DNA from: DAOUAE01 sp034433795
GTDB taxonomy: Bacteria > Chloroflexota > UBA6077 > FW602-bin22 > DAOUAE01
Direction: 5' to 3'
DNA length: 34,131 nt
Assembly: GCA_034433795.1 (NCBI GenBank)
Contig: DAOUAE010000093.1
Span: forward strand, 1 to 34,131
The notes under the pieces are model-generated. The model did not search any database. It was not told the origin of the DNA and worked only from the letters and a program-made list of their open reading frames with translations. Every line of letters begins with the position of its first letter. The first letter of the stretch is position 1. Positions 7,909 to 16,949 of this stretch are shown here, in pieces. Made by a program: the position numbers and the translations under genes.

Positions 7909-8804
7909 ATGCTGCGGGTCATCCACGAGGTCGAGGCGGCGGTAACCGTCGCCGACGCGGCGTATCCCCTGCTCACCTACCACTACGGGGCCACGGCGGA
8001 CCGCTTCCCCTATTGCCACCCGGTCCAGCTGCCGGAGGGAGGGCCACCCATCACCCTCTGTCGGCCGTTTGACCACCCGTGGCATCTCGGGCTGTATTTC
8101 GCCTGGAAGTACCTGAACGGCCACAACGTCTGGGAGGGGCCGAGCGCCCGGGAGCCGTGGGGGCGGGCGGTCCACGAGCGGTTGCAGCCGGTGCGGCTGA
8201 CCACGCCCCCCGGGCCGGGCTCTGGCACGCCCTGCGGTGGGTGACAGCCGCGGGCCAGCCGCTCCTGGCCGAGGAGCGCGTGGTGCTGGTCCATCCGCCG
8301 GCGGAGGGCGCTTATGCTATCGACTGGATCGGGCGCTTCACCCCGCTGGGGTCGGAGGTGGTGTTTGAGCGCAAGGTCGAGTGGGGCGGGTACGCCGGGC
8401 TGTCGGTGCGCCTGCCCCGGAGCTTCCTGCGGCCCCAGATTCGGAACGCGCTGGGGCAGACCGATCCGGCCGAGACCCATCAGGCCCGGGCCGCCTGGAC
8501 CGACTACTCCGGCGGGATTGACGGGCTGGAGCGCCCGGCCTGGGGCGGGGTGGCCATCCTCGACCATCCGCAGAATCCGCGCTTCCCGACCCCCTGGCTG
8601 ACCTACCACCGGCCGGACCTGCAGTTTCTCAACGCCGCCTTCCTGCGCGACGAGCCGTACGTGCTCCGCCCCGGCGAGCGTCTGACTCTGGCCTACCGGG
8701 TGCTGGTCCACTGGGGAGTGGGCGATCCCGCCGCCCTCGACCGCGCCGCCCAGGCCTTCGCCGCCCTCGACCCTCAGACGCTGTGGGAGACCGTGCGATG
8801 GTGA
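7909..8804 (+). pseudogene. DUF6807 (PmoA-like) family protein, interrupted by one frameshift
   Basis: The N-terminal part (7909 to about 8211) and the C-terminal part (about 8211 to 8804) lie in different frames and together make about 298 residues, near family length. The family block RPFDHPWHLGLYFAWKY with the HPxHxG-like core (about residues 52-68) is in the first part; GLWHALRWVTAAGQP and VAILDHPQNPRFPTPW are in the second. The frames join cleanly if one C is added to the C6 run at 8206-8211 (reading TTPPRAGLWHALRW). A missing homopolymer base, real or from sequencing, is therefore the simplest explanation. Members of this family commonly sit in sugar-catabolism operons; I know of no firmly established reaction for this type. 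It directly abuts the dehydrogenase upstream. Confidence 0.75.
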
Positions 8805-8938
8805 TGATCCTGCGAGCGGCTATCCGCCTGCCACAACTGTGAGGCAGATGGGAGAGAAGGTGAGCATCAGGCGCGGGGATGACGAGGAAGGGAGAGTGTC
8901 GCGCAGCACAACCAGGCAACCAGGAAGGAGGAGTGACA

Positions 8939-10775
8939 ATGCGTGGTCAGCTGTTGATTGCCCGGCGACGGTTTCTTGGCGGCATGGGGAGTCTACTGGT
9001 CAGGGGAGCGGTCCTGCCCCTCCTGGCGGCCTGCGCGCCGGCGGCCCCGACACCGACGCCGGCCAAACCGGCTGAGGCCCCGAAGGCACCGGCCGCGCCG
9101 ACACCAACCCCGGCACCGGCCCAACCTACGACTGGTCAGACGGCTGGCGTCTGCACGATGGACTGGCACCCGACTTATCCGCCCTTTGCGAAATACACCC
9201 CGCCGATTGAGATCTCGACAATCGCCTTTGGCACGGGTGCGCCGGCCTCCACCGCTGGCTTGCTGCCCAACCCCTACGATCAGCGCCTTCGCGACCAGCT
9301 TGGCATCATCTACACTGTTCACTGGGCCGCCCCTCCCGGTGGCCCCTGGGCCCAGAAGCTTCTGGCCGACATCGCGGCGGGAACGCTGGCGGATATTATC
9401 CCTATGTATGTCTCCACCGCCAGCGGGGGCTTCGTCGGCCCCGAGGTTCTGGCGAGTATGATCAATCGCGGCGCAGTAGAAGAGATCCGGGGGATCTTTG
9501 AAGCGACGGCAACCACACTGACCAAACAGAAAAAGACCTATCCTGATGGCGTGATCTGGAATCCTCTCTGGCGAGGAGACAGGCTCTACGGTCTCGCCTG
9601 GACGAACGGCCCGGCCTACAACAGCGACAGCGTGGGCTGGATTCGGCAGGATCTCCTGGACAAGGTTGGCATGAAAGCGCCGGAGACCCTGGACGAGCTA
9701 ACCGAGGTGCTGCGGGCGCTCAAGAAGAGCAAACTGACGGCCTTTGGAATCGCCGCCAACCAGGACCTGATCAGCTGGAAGAACAGCCTGGACCCGATCT
9801 TCGGGGCGTTCGGGGCGATACCGGGGATCTGGCGGCGCTGGTCGGGCGGTGATCAGCTGGAGTACGGGAGCATTCAACCCGGCGTGAAGGAGGCGCTGAA
9901 AGTCCTTCGGAGTTGGTATGCCGAGGGCCTGATCGACCCCGACTACTATACCTATGGCCCCGGGCCCTCCTGGCAGCAGGTGGCGCAGGGGAGAGTGGGT
10001 GTCTTCTTCGGCCCCTGGTGGATCGCCGGGGGCCTGTACGCGCCGGGAGGCACTCTCAGCGAGCATCCCGATTGGCGGTTTGCGAACTTCCCCGCTGCCG
10101 AAGGGTCCCAACGGGCAACGGGGGCGGGCAAGTCCGTTCCTGGGCATGGCGACGGTCTTCCGCAAAGGGCTCGATCCGAAGAAGATTGAGGCGGCGATTC
10201 GGCACCTCAACTGGTCGATCGATCTGCACGTCAACTGGCTCAAGTACGAACAGTACGGTGAGCATCGTAACAGCGCCACGTTTGTTGAGGGCTACGACTG
10301 GGAGTGGGACTCCTCCACCTGTGAGCTGAAACCGGTTCCTCCGACGGTGCAGCAGACAAAATATGCTCCTCGTGGTCCCGATCCTTTCGGTTTTCCAGGC
10401 AACTGCTATCCGGATTACCAAATCGATATTGACCGTGAGATGAGCAAATGGTACACGCAGGATCCGCAGAAGCTCAACAAAGCCCAGCGCTTCCTGGTCA
10501 GCCTGCTATGGCGACGGGTCGAGATCTCTGTGTACCAGTTGGTGTACAATAGCGGCAATTTCGCCCTGGCCGACGAATTTCTCGGCGCACCGACTGAGCG
10601 TATGATCAAACTTCTGCCCGATCTTCGAAAGTTGGAGCAACAGTACTTCACCGAGATCGTTATCGGGAAGCGGCCGCTGGAGGCCTTCCACGAGTTCGTC
10701 CAAGAGTGGTGGAATCGAGGCGGTAAACAGGTAACCGAGGACGTTAATGTCTGGTACAAGAGCCAAAGGAGATAG
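8939..10775 (+). pseudogene. LplA-type ABC substrate-binding lipoprotein, interrupted by one frameshift
   Basis: A large binding protein (about 612 residues if the frames are joined) starts at ATG 8939 behind GGAAGGAGGAG. Residues 9-32 carry a twin-arginine-type signal (ARRRFLGG) and an LAAC lipobox with Cys32, followed by a Thr/Pro/Ala linker to about residue 68. The reading frame shifts near 10103-10105: removing one G from GGG joins PAAEG to PNGQRG and then SPFLGMATVFRKGL in the other frame, which runs to TAG at 10773. Without correction the first frame stops at 10189, giving 416 residues. Unusually large binding proteins of this kind go with LplB/LplC permeases, which follow at 10934 and 11922. 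Either the gene is decaying or the base is an assembly error. Confidence 0.8.
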
Positions 10776-10933
10776 CGTGCGCATGCTTTAACTGATGCTT
10801 ACGGACAAGAGATTCGACTGGTCTCGTCACGGGGCGGGGTTCACCCTACCTTCGACTATTTCTGGTCTGCGCTCCCAGCGGTCAGCACAGGTCCCGTCGT
10901 GGGTCGCAAGCCAGAGGGGGAGCGGAGGAGCAG

Positions 10934-11908
10934 ATGAGCCAGAGTAAGGTTGGGCCAGCCGGGGTGCTTCCGGCCGGCGTACCGGCCCGAGCGCCCGCCA
11001 GAGCGCACTGGTCCTTTCGGGCCGTTTGGCGGCAGCACTGGATGCTTTATCTGATGTTACTGCCGGCGACGATTCAGCTGGCGCTCTTTCATTTCTACCC
11101 TCTTTGGGGTCTCGCCCTCGCCTTCGTCGACTACGATCCCTTTGCCGGTCTGACCGGTTCGCCGTTTGTTGGGCTGAGTAATTTCCAGCAGATCTTCGCG
11201 GGAGAGGACTTCTGGCAAGTTCTGCGCAACACGATTCTCATTGCCAGCGGTAAGATCGTCGTTGGTCAGGCGGCAGCGGTGATCTTTGCGCTGATACTCC
11301 ACGAACTGCGCTGTCGTCTCTTCACCCGGACCGTTCAGACGGTGACGGTCTTTCCATATTTTCTCTCCTGGGTCATCATCGGGGGCATCGTCGTCACTAT
11401 GTTCTCAAGCACAGGTCCAATCAATCGTATCCTTGGGCTTTTAGGGATCCCGCCGATTCGTTTCCTTGGGGAGCCGCTGATCTTCCCCTGGATGATGATC
11501 TTGCTGGAGACGTGGAAGAATTTCGGCTTCGGGGCTGTCATCTATCTAGCGGCCCTGACGAATATAAATCCTGAGCTCTATGAGGCGGCAGCAGTCGATG
11601 GCGCCGGGCGGGGAGCCCGGCTGTGGTACATCACCCTACCAGGTATCGCTCCGACGATTGTACTGATGTGCTGTCTCAGCCTCGGAAATATTCTGAACGC
11701 CGGTTTTGAGCAGATTCTCGTCCTCTACAATCCAGTTGTTTACAGCACCGGTGATATCCTCGATACCTACGTTTACCGGATCGGTATTCTCCAGACAAGC
11801 TATAGTATGGCCACAGCCGTCGGTCTATTTAAAGCAATTGTCGGCTTCGGTCTGATCCTGCTTTCCTACTGGCTGGCTGACCGCCTGGCTAACTACCGGA
11901 TCTTCTAG
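10934..11908 (+). CDS. ABC importer permease, LplB/YteP type
   Basis: This 324-residue membrane subunit of a carbohydrate importer belongs to the LplB subgroup, usually found with very large binding proteins and complex-polysaccharide or oligosaccharide substrates. The EAA loop is seen at about residues 217-238 (YEAAAVDGAGRGARL, then ITLPGIAP). The motif FHFYPLWGLALAFVDYDP and the C-terminal ADRLANYRIF are typical of the subgroup. The start ATG at 10934 follows GGAGGAG at 10922-10928. A 158-base gap separates it from the frameshifted binding protein. GC is lower (about 52% in line 11401-11460) than in the enzymes of the same locus. Confidence 0.9.
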   Translation: MSQSKVGPAGVLPAGVPARAPARAHWSFRAVWRQHWMLYLMLLPATIQLALFHFYPLWGLALAFVDYDPFAGLTGSPFVGLSNFQQIFAGEDFWQVLRNTILIASGKIVVGQAAAVIFALILHELRCRLFTRTVQTVTVFPYFLSWVIIGGIVVTMFSSTGPINRILGLLGIPPIRFLGEPLIFPWMMILLETWKNFGFGAVIYLAALTNINPELYEAAAVDGAGRGARLWYITLPGIAPTIVLMCCLSLGNILNAGFEQILVLYNPVVYSTGDILDTYVYRIGILQTSYSMATAVGLFKAIVGFGLILLSYWLADRLANYRIF

Positions 11909-11921
11909 AAAGGACGCTGCA

Positions 11922-12803
11922 ATGGTGGCCGAACGGAGTTTGATGGATCGCTTTATCACGATCACGTTATACCTGCTTGCTACTATGGCAGCTATGGTGA
12001 CAGTGCTCCCGTTTCTGCACGTCGTGGCGGTATCGCTCAGCAGCCGCTCAGCGATCTCAGCATATATCGTCGGGCTCTGGCCGGTCGGCCTGACTTTGGA
12101 TAACTACCGCTGGATTGTTCAGAATCCACAGTTCTTCTCCTCACTCGGTATCTCCGTCGCCCGAGTGATCGTGGGAGTTTTGGCCATCTTAATTGTCGGC
12201 GTGCTGACCGCCTATCCACTCTCGCGTGAGGATATCCACTTACCAGGACGAACGGCGTTCAAGATGGTTCTGCTCTTTGCCATGTTGTTCAACGGCGGCC
12301 TGATCCCCTTCTATCTATCCATGCGGAGTCTCGGACTTCTTAATAACTTTCTCGTTCTGATTCTACCTGGCGCATTAAACATCTTCTATGTGATCCTGTT
12401 GATCAATTTCTTCCGAGGTATTCCGCAGGAGCTACGAGATGCCGCAGCGATCGATGGGGCATCACATTTTGATCTTCTGGTTCGGATTTATCTGCCAATT
12501 TCTCTGCCTGTCCTGGCAACAGTTGCACTGTTCTCCACCGTTACCCACTGGAACTCCTGGTTTGATGCGATTCTTTATATCAACCGCTCCGAACTCTGGC
12601 CGCTCCAGAGCTATCTCTATAGCTGGATCGCGACGGGCACGGTGCAGTGGACCACAGGGTGGAGCGAACAATTCCGCGACATCACGCCGGAGGGGCTGAC
12701 AATGACCTTCATCGTGGTCGCCGCCGCTCCGGTTGCCCTCGTGTACCCGTTCCTGCAGCGTTACTTCGTCCACGGGCTCACTCTCGGTGCATCTAAGGGA
12801 TAG
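11922..12803 (+). CDS. ABC importer permease, LplC/YtcP type
   Basis: This 293-residue partner permease completes the channel with the preceding gene, 13 bases upstream. The EAA loop is at about residues 173-194 (DAAAIDGASHF, then IYLPISLP). Subgroup features include the N-terminal VLPFLHVVAVSLS and the central FNGGLIPFYLSMRSLGLLNN. The protein ends QRYFVHGLTLGASKG, a standard LplC-type tail. AAAGGA precedes the ATG. No ATP-binding subunit is encoded nearby, so a shared MsmX/UgpC-like ATPase elsewhere is inferred. Confidence 0.9.
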   Translation: MVAERSLMDRFITITLYLLATMAAMVTVLPFLHVVAVSLSSRSAISAYIVGLWPVGLTLDNYRWIVQNPQFFSSLGISVARVIVGVLAILIVGVLTAYPLSREDIHLPGRTAFKMVLLFAMLFNGGLIPFYLSMRSLGLLNNFLVLILPGALNIFYVILLINFFRGIPQELRDAAAIDGASHFDLLVRIYLPISLPVLATVALFSTVTHWNSWFDAILYINRSELWPLQSYLYSWIATGTVQWTTGWSEQFRDITPEGLTMTFIVVAAAPVALVYPFLQRYFVHGLTLGASKG

Positions 12804-12850
12804 ACAGTCGCCGATAGGGCATTCAACAGTAGTTTGGAGGAGATCACACG

Positions 12851-13771
12851 ATGGACACACGTCCGCTAGGGCGAACCGGGCTTCGGGTCAGCGTGTTGGG
12901 CCTGGGCGGCGGCGGTATCGCTAATCTCTATCTTCCCCTCAGCGATGAGGAGGCAGTCGCAGTGATTCACGCCGCCCTCGACCACGGCATCCGCTACATC
13001 GATACCGCCCCCCTCTATGGTGCCGGGATGAGCGAGCGCCGGATCGGCCTGGCACTTCAGCGCCATCCCGCTGGTGGAGACTGCGTGGTCGGAACCAAGA
13101 TCGGTTTTTTCCCGCAGGATTACGACTACTCCTTCGAGGCGACGATCCGCAGTGTCGAGGCAAGCCGGGAGCGACTCGGACTGGCGCAGATTCCCCTCAT
13201 TCAGATTCACGAGTTGCGACCCGAGATCTGGGAGGCGGTCATGGCACCACGGGGAGCCCTCGCCGCCCTCCAGCACCTGCGAGCGAGAGGAGTCGTCGGA
13301 CATATCGGCGCAACCTCCTCGGATATCGCGACCCTGCACCGCGCCCTCACCCTTGAGGTCTTCGAGACGGTCTTCGTCTGGAAGCATTTCCACCTGCTTG
13401 ACGACTCCGCACGACCAGTCCTCGATGAGGCCGCCCAGCGAGGAATTGGGGTCATTATCGGAACCCCCTTCGCCGGCGGGATTCTGGCGAGCGGAACCAG
13501 TCCTGACGCACACTACTTCTATCGGCCGGCTCCGGCGGAGATTCAGGCGCGGGTTCGCCCGCTCGAGGCGCTGTGCCGGTCGGCCGGTGTCTCTCTGCGG
13601 GCGGCCGCTCTGCAATTCTGCCTGCGCCATCCCGCGGTCGCCTGTGTGGTGGCAGGAGCCGATACGCCGGAGCAGGTTAGGGAGAATGTCGCCGCCCTGA
13701 CCGAGCCGATCCCGCCGGACTTCTGGTCCCGTTTAGAGACAGTGCGAGCGCAGGGGCCGGCAGGCCAGTGA
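12851..13771 (+). CDS. Aldo/keto reductase
   Basis: This 306-residue NADPH-dependent oxidoreductase probably interconverts an aldose or keto-sugar with the corresponding alcohol or lactone. The catalytic tetrad of the superfamily is visible: Asp51 and Tyr56 (IDTAPLYG), Lys83 (GTKIGFF) and His120 (QIHEL). The nucleotide-binding end is marked by VVAGADTPEQVRENVAAL. The N-terminal LGRTGLRVSVLGLGGGGI and the overall layout resemble D-threo-aldose (L-fucose/galactose) dehydrogenase-type members. TTTGGAGGAG precedes the ATG. It is the last intact gene of the sugar locus before the fossil region. Confidence 0.87.
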   Translation: MDTRPLGRTGLRVSVLGLGGGGIANLYLPLSDEEAVAVIHAALDHGIRYIDTAPLYGAGMSERRIGLALQRHPAGGDCVVGTKIGFFPQDYDYSFEATIRSVEASRERLGLAQIPLIQIHELRPEIWEAVMAPRGALAALQHLRARGVVGHIGATSSDIATLHRALTLEVFETVFVWKHFHLLDDSARPVLDEAAQRGIGVIIGTPFAGGILASGTSPDAHYFYRPAPAEIQARVRPLEALCRSAGVSLRAAALQFCLRHPAVACVVAGADTPEQVRENVAALTEPIPPDFWSRLETVRAQGPAGQ

Positions 13772-14047
13772 GCGGACCGTTCCGCGCCCCGGACTGAGAG
13801 ACACAGGACCAGAAGAGCGCGCCGGCACCGGAGGGCCCGGGCCGCCAGCAAGGGCCAAGCACTCTCCCCATTGCGAGGTTGGTCCTGGGCTTTCCGGTCT
13901 TCTGGGCTTGGGGTCTTCTGCGGCTGAGGACGGGGCGGAGGTGGCGCCATGGAGCAGAGCGTGCTGACCGTCCTGGCTGCACGCCCTGACCCCCGGGGTG
14001 GACACGGCCGCCGGTACCCCATCTAAACTCACCCCAAGGTGAGATCT
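13772..14047. other. Intergenic stretch with no recognised gene
   Basis: Between the aldo/keto reductase stop and the transposase remnant I see no family-like protein in any frame; the open frames here are short and arginine/proline-rich, as expected from GC-rich non-coding DNA. A small perfect hairpin (CTCACC/GGTGAG at 14028-14043) next to the transposase end could be part of an insertion-sequence terminus, but no matching partner was found on the far side. Confidence 0.5.
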
Positions 14048-14700
14048 CTATACATGGGTTGGCTGCCTGTCACCTCTGGCATCTGGCGTAATGAGGGCAT
14101 CAGCCTGGGCTTGCAGGACGGTGCGGCAGCGCCGCCTGACCTCATCCGCGCGGCGAGCCAGACGTTCGAGGAACTGTCCCATCTTCTCCTCCCCCCGAGC
14201 CTTGGTTCCCCGGCAGACGTTCCCCGTGACCTCCTCCCGCGCCCAGTCCCGGATCGCCTCGTCAGCAGTGCCGTCAGGGCTGTACCCGGGCCAGGAGACC
14301 AGAGGCAGGGCCACGTCTGGCGTGGCCAGAAGGTTCCGCCTGGGCTCACCGCGGTGGGCCGGGCCGTTGTCCCAGAGCACGAACACGTGCTCTGGATGGT
14401 TGGCCCGCCACGGGCGCACGGAGGCCGCCGAGGTCGCCGCCGTGCAGTTCTCCCTTCTGGCTCCAGCTCCTCCCCCTCGCCCGTCTCCACACAGACGGCC
14501 GAACAGTCGGGGGCCGTCTCTCCCAGACGCGGGCTGGTCGCATTCCCAAAGGGCTGGCTGCCCCGCAGCGCCCCTTTGCCTCGGCGGTCGGCATCGGCGC
14601 GGAAAGGGGGCATCAGAGTTGGGGCCTCCGCGGTCGTTTTGAGGTGTGCCCACCCCTCTTTCTGGCCGCGAAGGCCCCTTGCTGTCAAGAATGCACCTAA
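14048..14700 (-). pseudogene. IS630-type transposase remnant, frameshifted and lacking its N-terminus
   Basis: On the minus strand two frames together give a recognisable DDE transposase of the IS630 group. The upper part (about 14650-14460) reads FRADADRRGKGALRG, then SPRLGETAPDCSAVCVETGE. The lower part (about 14450 to the TAG at 14048-14050) reads NCTAATSAASVRPWRANHPE, then FVLWDNGPAHRG, LVSWPGYSPD, DEAIRDWAREEV and RRRCRTVLQAQADAL. The second catalytic Asp (WDNGPAH) and the Glu (DEAI) are present. The block that should carry the first Asp, expected just before FRAD, reads TLMPP and has lost it. The N-terminal helix-turn-helix is missing. The copy is therefore dead. Confidence 0.75.
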
Positions 14701-14879
14701 TGCGCCTGAGGCGGTTATCAGGCAGCGGCTCCAGCCCGCGTCCTGCCCAGCCTCCGCCGCGCGGACCGGCGGCTGACCATCTCAGCGGCCGCCCTCTCCA
14801 CCGCTCTACTGCCACCCACCTCCTCTCTGCCCGCCCGCCAGACGATGCCGACGGGCCCCGGTACTGTTAACCAGAGGTG

Positions 14880-15285
14880 ATGGAAACGGTGCTCCGGCAT
14901 GGCGGCACCGTTTCACTGCCGATTCCCACGCGGTGAGCGCGGCCGGGATCCTCCGGCTGGACGATCGAGTGGACCTGATCGACGGCGAGGTCAGCGCCAT
15001 GGCGCCAGCGGGCCGGTGTCACCAGGGGTCGTGGACCGCTTGATCGACCGCTTCGCCCGAGCCCGGACGATCGAGTCCCAGGCCCGGCCCACGCCTTGGA
15101 TCGCGCGCTGAGCCCTCTCCGGACCCGGTTCTTCTCCCGCACCAGCCCGACTTCCACGCCGGCCGTGCGGTCGGCCCGGCGGATGTTCTCCTCGCGATCC
15201 GAGGGCCGAGACCTCGCCCCGCCTGTGACCGTGAGGCTTAAGGGAACCCCGCGCCCAGGGGCACGGGAAGAGCCAGACAGGAGTG
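14880..15285 (+). pseudogene. Uma2 (DUF820) family gene remnant with several frameshifts
   Basis: Plus-strand pieces in changing frames line up in order with a Uma2 protein, a PD-(D/E)XK-like family expanded in Cyanobacteria and Chloroflexota. A possible start ATG at 14880 follows AGAGGTG. From about 14906 the frame reads HRFTADSHAVSAAGILRLDD, then RVDLIDGEVSAMAPAG. From about 15024 another frame reads GVVDRLIDRFARARTIESQA. From about 15115 the earlier frame resumes with PDPVLLPHQPDFHAGRAVGP, then ADVLLAIRG. The reading ends at the boundary of the transporter gene at 15286. At least three frameshifts make it non-functional. The match is by motif order, read by eye. Confidence 0.65.
14883..14914. 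repeat. 10-bp inverted repeat inside the Uma2 remnant
   Basis: GAAACGGTGC (14883-14892) and GCACCGTTTC (14905-14914) are perfectly complementary around a 12-nt loop. It lies at the start of the Uma2 remnant, so it may be chance structure, an operator, or part of a lost mobile-element end. Confidence 0.3.
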
Positions 15286-15951
15286 CTAGCGGCTGATGGC
15301 CAGTGGGTTGAAATCGATCCCCACGTCGAAGGCGTCGAGCCCCTCGACGCGCTTGAGCCAGTTGACCACCAGGTAGGTGAACGGCGTGGCCAGGGCCTCG
15401 TAGAGGCACTTGGCCGCCCACTGGGTGAGAATGACCGGCGCCAGCGCCATGCCGGGCGTCCCGAGGAAGGCGACGGTGATGAAGACCAGCGAGTCCAGCC
15501 CCTGACCAACCAGCGTCGAGCCAATGGTCCGCGTCCAGAGGAAACGCCCTCTGGTCAGGACTTTGAGGCGCGCCAGGACGTAGGAGTTGGCGAATTCACC
15601 GGCCAGATAGGCCAGAAACGAGGCGACCAGCAGACGCGGACTGTAGCCCAGAATCCGCTCGTAGGCGGCCTGGCCCTCCCAGAACGAGGCCGGAGGGAGC
15701 AGCTGCCCGGCCAGCACCCCGGCGACCAGCACCAGATTGCAGAAAAAGCCCAGCCAGATGACCCGCCGGGCCTGCCGGTAGCCGTAGACCTCGGTCAGGA
15801 TATCGCCGAAGATGTAACTCAAAGGGAAGATCACGATGCCGGCCGGCAGAACCAGACCGAAAAGGTCCACCACCTTGACGGCGATAATATTGGCGGTGAG
15901 AAGGGTGGTGACAAAGAGCGCGGTGATGACCACAAAGAGCGAACTGACCAC
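15286..15951 (-). CDS. VUT-family transporter, probable queuosine precursor transporter (YhhQ-like)
   Basis: This 221-residue polytopic membrane protein starts at a GTG (15951-15949) with a G-run upstream. The hallmark TANIIAVKVVDLFGLVLPAG is at about residues 18-37, followed by FPLSYIFGDILTEVYGYRQA (about 42-61), which is the signature of the VUT/YhhQ family. WTRTIGSTLVGQGLDSLVF, near residues 136-154, is also family-typical. Family members import 7-cyano- or 7-aminomethyl-7-deazaguanine for tRNA queuosine synthesis, so that role is inferred. It is the last gene of the minus-strand run, 37 bases after the FAH-family gene. Its neighbour AlaX also acts on tRNA, but they are not known partners. 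Confidence 0.85.
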   Translation of the reverse strand: MVSSLFVVITALFVTTLLTANIIAVKVVDLFGLVLPAGIVIFPLSYIFGDILTEVYGYRQARRVIWLGFFCNLVLVAGVLAGQLLPPASFWEGQAAYERILGYSPRLLVASFLAYLAGEFANSYVLARLKVLTRGRFLWTRTIGSTLVGQGLDSLVFITVAFLGTPGMALAPVILTQWAAKCLYEALATPFTYLVVNWLKRVEGLDAFDVGIDFNPLAISR

Positions 15952-15988
15952 AGACGCACCCCCAGTGGCAAGCCGCCCCTCGGCTTCG

Positions 15989-16903
15989 CTAAGGATCGAC
16001 GACCCCGGCCAGCCGCTGGACCGGGTTGCGCAGCGTCCCGATCGCGGGCACCGTGATCTCGACGATGTCGCCCGGCTCGAGGGCGTGCTCGCGGGTGACC
16101 ACGATCCCGGTGCCGGTGCAGAGGACGGTGCCGTCCGGGATCGGGTTGTCGCGCCTGAGATACTCAATGAGCTCGGCGAACGTCCGGCCGATACGGCCGG
16201 TGTTGACCTCGCCCTGGAAGAGCACCTGCCCCCCGCGAATGATCCGACAGGAGAGGGTGAGATTCAACGGCTCCGGGACGCTGGTCGGGGTGGCCAGCGC
16301 CGGCCCGAGGGCGCAGCAGCCGGCGAAGATCTTGCTCTGCGGCAGGTAGAGCGGGTTCTCGCGCTCGATGTCCCAGGCGGACACATCGTTGGCCAGCGTG
16401 TAGGCCAGGATACGCCCCGTCTTGTCCAGCACCAACGCCAGCTCCGGCTCGGGCGCGGTGAAGGTCGAGTCCGAGCGCACCCCGATCGGCTGGTACGGCC
16501 CGACGCAGCGGGAGGCGGTGGCCTTGAAGAAGATCTCCGGCCGGGGAGCGCTGTAGACGTAGTCGTAGAGGCCGCGCCCGGACGACGCCTGGGTCTCCTC
16601 GTCGCGGAACTCGGCGCTCCGCCGGTAGGTGACGCCGCAGCCCCAGACCTCCGGCGGTTCGATGGGGATGAGCAGATGCGGCTGCCGGGGATCGGGCGGC
16701 CGGTCCAGATCGCTCAGGCGATAGACCGGGCCCGCCACCCCCTGCAGGAGATCCTCCAGGGTCTGGTCCTGCAGACGGGCCCGCACAATGGCCGCGACCA
16801 TCGAGGTCAGCCCGGTCACCCGGCTGAGATCGACGACCAGATCATCCTCAATGCGCCCCAGCCGCCGCCCCTGGTCCGGCAGCCAGAACTGGACGAGTCG
16901 CAT
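15989..16903 (-). CDS. Fumarylacetoacetate hydrolase (FAH)-family protein, possibly a 2-keto-3-deoxy-sugar-acid enzyme
   Basis: This 304-residue cytoplasmic enzyme probably acts on a 2-keto acid using a divalent metal. The ATG at 16903 is supported by AAAGGAG upstream; an in-frame extension to 16960 lacks a site and overlaps the AlaX end. FAH-fold blocks are VTYRRSAEFRDEE, then PEPELALVL with the metal-binding Glu pair, then LANDVSAWDIERENP with the Asp, and near the end CTGTGIVVTREHALEPGD. The overall shape resembles 2-keto-3-deoxy-D-arabinonate dehydratase and related sugar-acid enzymes more than true fumarylacetoacetases. That would fit a genome devoted to sugar uptake, but the substrate is inferred only. 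Confidence 0.82.
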   Translation of the reverse strand: MRLVQFWLPDQGRRLGRIEDDLVVDLSRVTGLTSMVAAIVRARLQDQTLEDLLQGVAGPVYRLSDLDRPPDPRQPHLLIPIEPPEVWGCGVTYRRSAEFRDEETQASSGRGLYDYVYSAPRPEIFFKATASRCVGPYQPIGVRSDSTFTAPEPELALVLDKTGRILAYTLANDVSAWDIERENPLYLPQSKIFAGCCALGPALATPTSVPEPLNLTLSCRIIRGGQVLFQGEVNTGRIGRTFAELIEYLRRDNPIPDGTVLCTGTGIVVTREHALEPGDIVEITVPAIGTLRNPVQRLAGVVDP

Positions 16904-16949
16904 CCGTGCTCCTTTCGGTTGGGGATTCCCGTGTGCGGTCCACCGCCGC

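Noticed and set aside
6814..8175. A long open frame of 453 codons on the minus strand
   Set aside because: It lies antisense to the Gfo/Idh/MocA and DUF6807 genes, has the skewed composition of a shadow of GC-rich codons and matches no family.
8200..8222. Programmed -1 frameshifting in the DUF6807 gene at the C-run
   Set aside because: No downstream pseudoknot or family precedent is evident; a missing base in a homopolymer is simpler. It was left as a frameshift.
10810..10840. Imperfect inverted repeat GACAAGA/TCTCGTC before the LplB-type gene
   Set aside because: Short, with a mismatch, and no promoter beside it; within chance expectation.
14048..14815. An intact 255-residue minus-strand gene
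   Set aside because: Only the lower two thirds match an IS630 transposase; the upper part matches in another frame, and the first catalytic Asp is missing.
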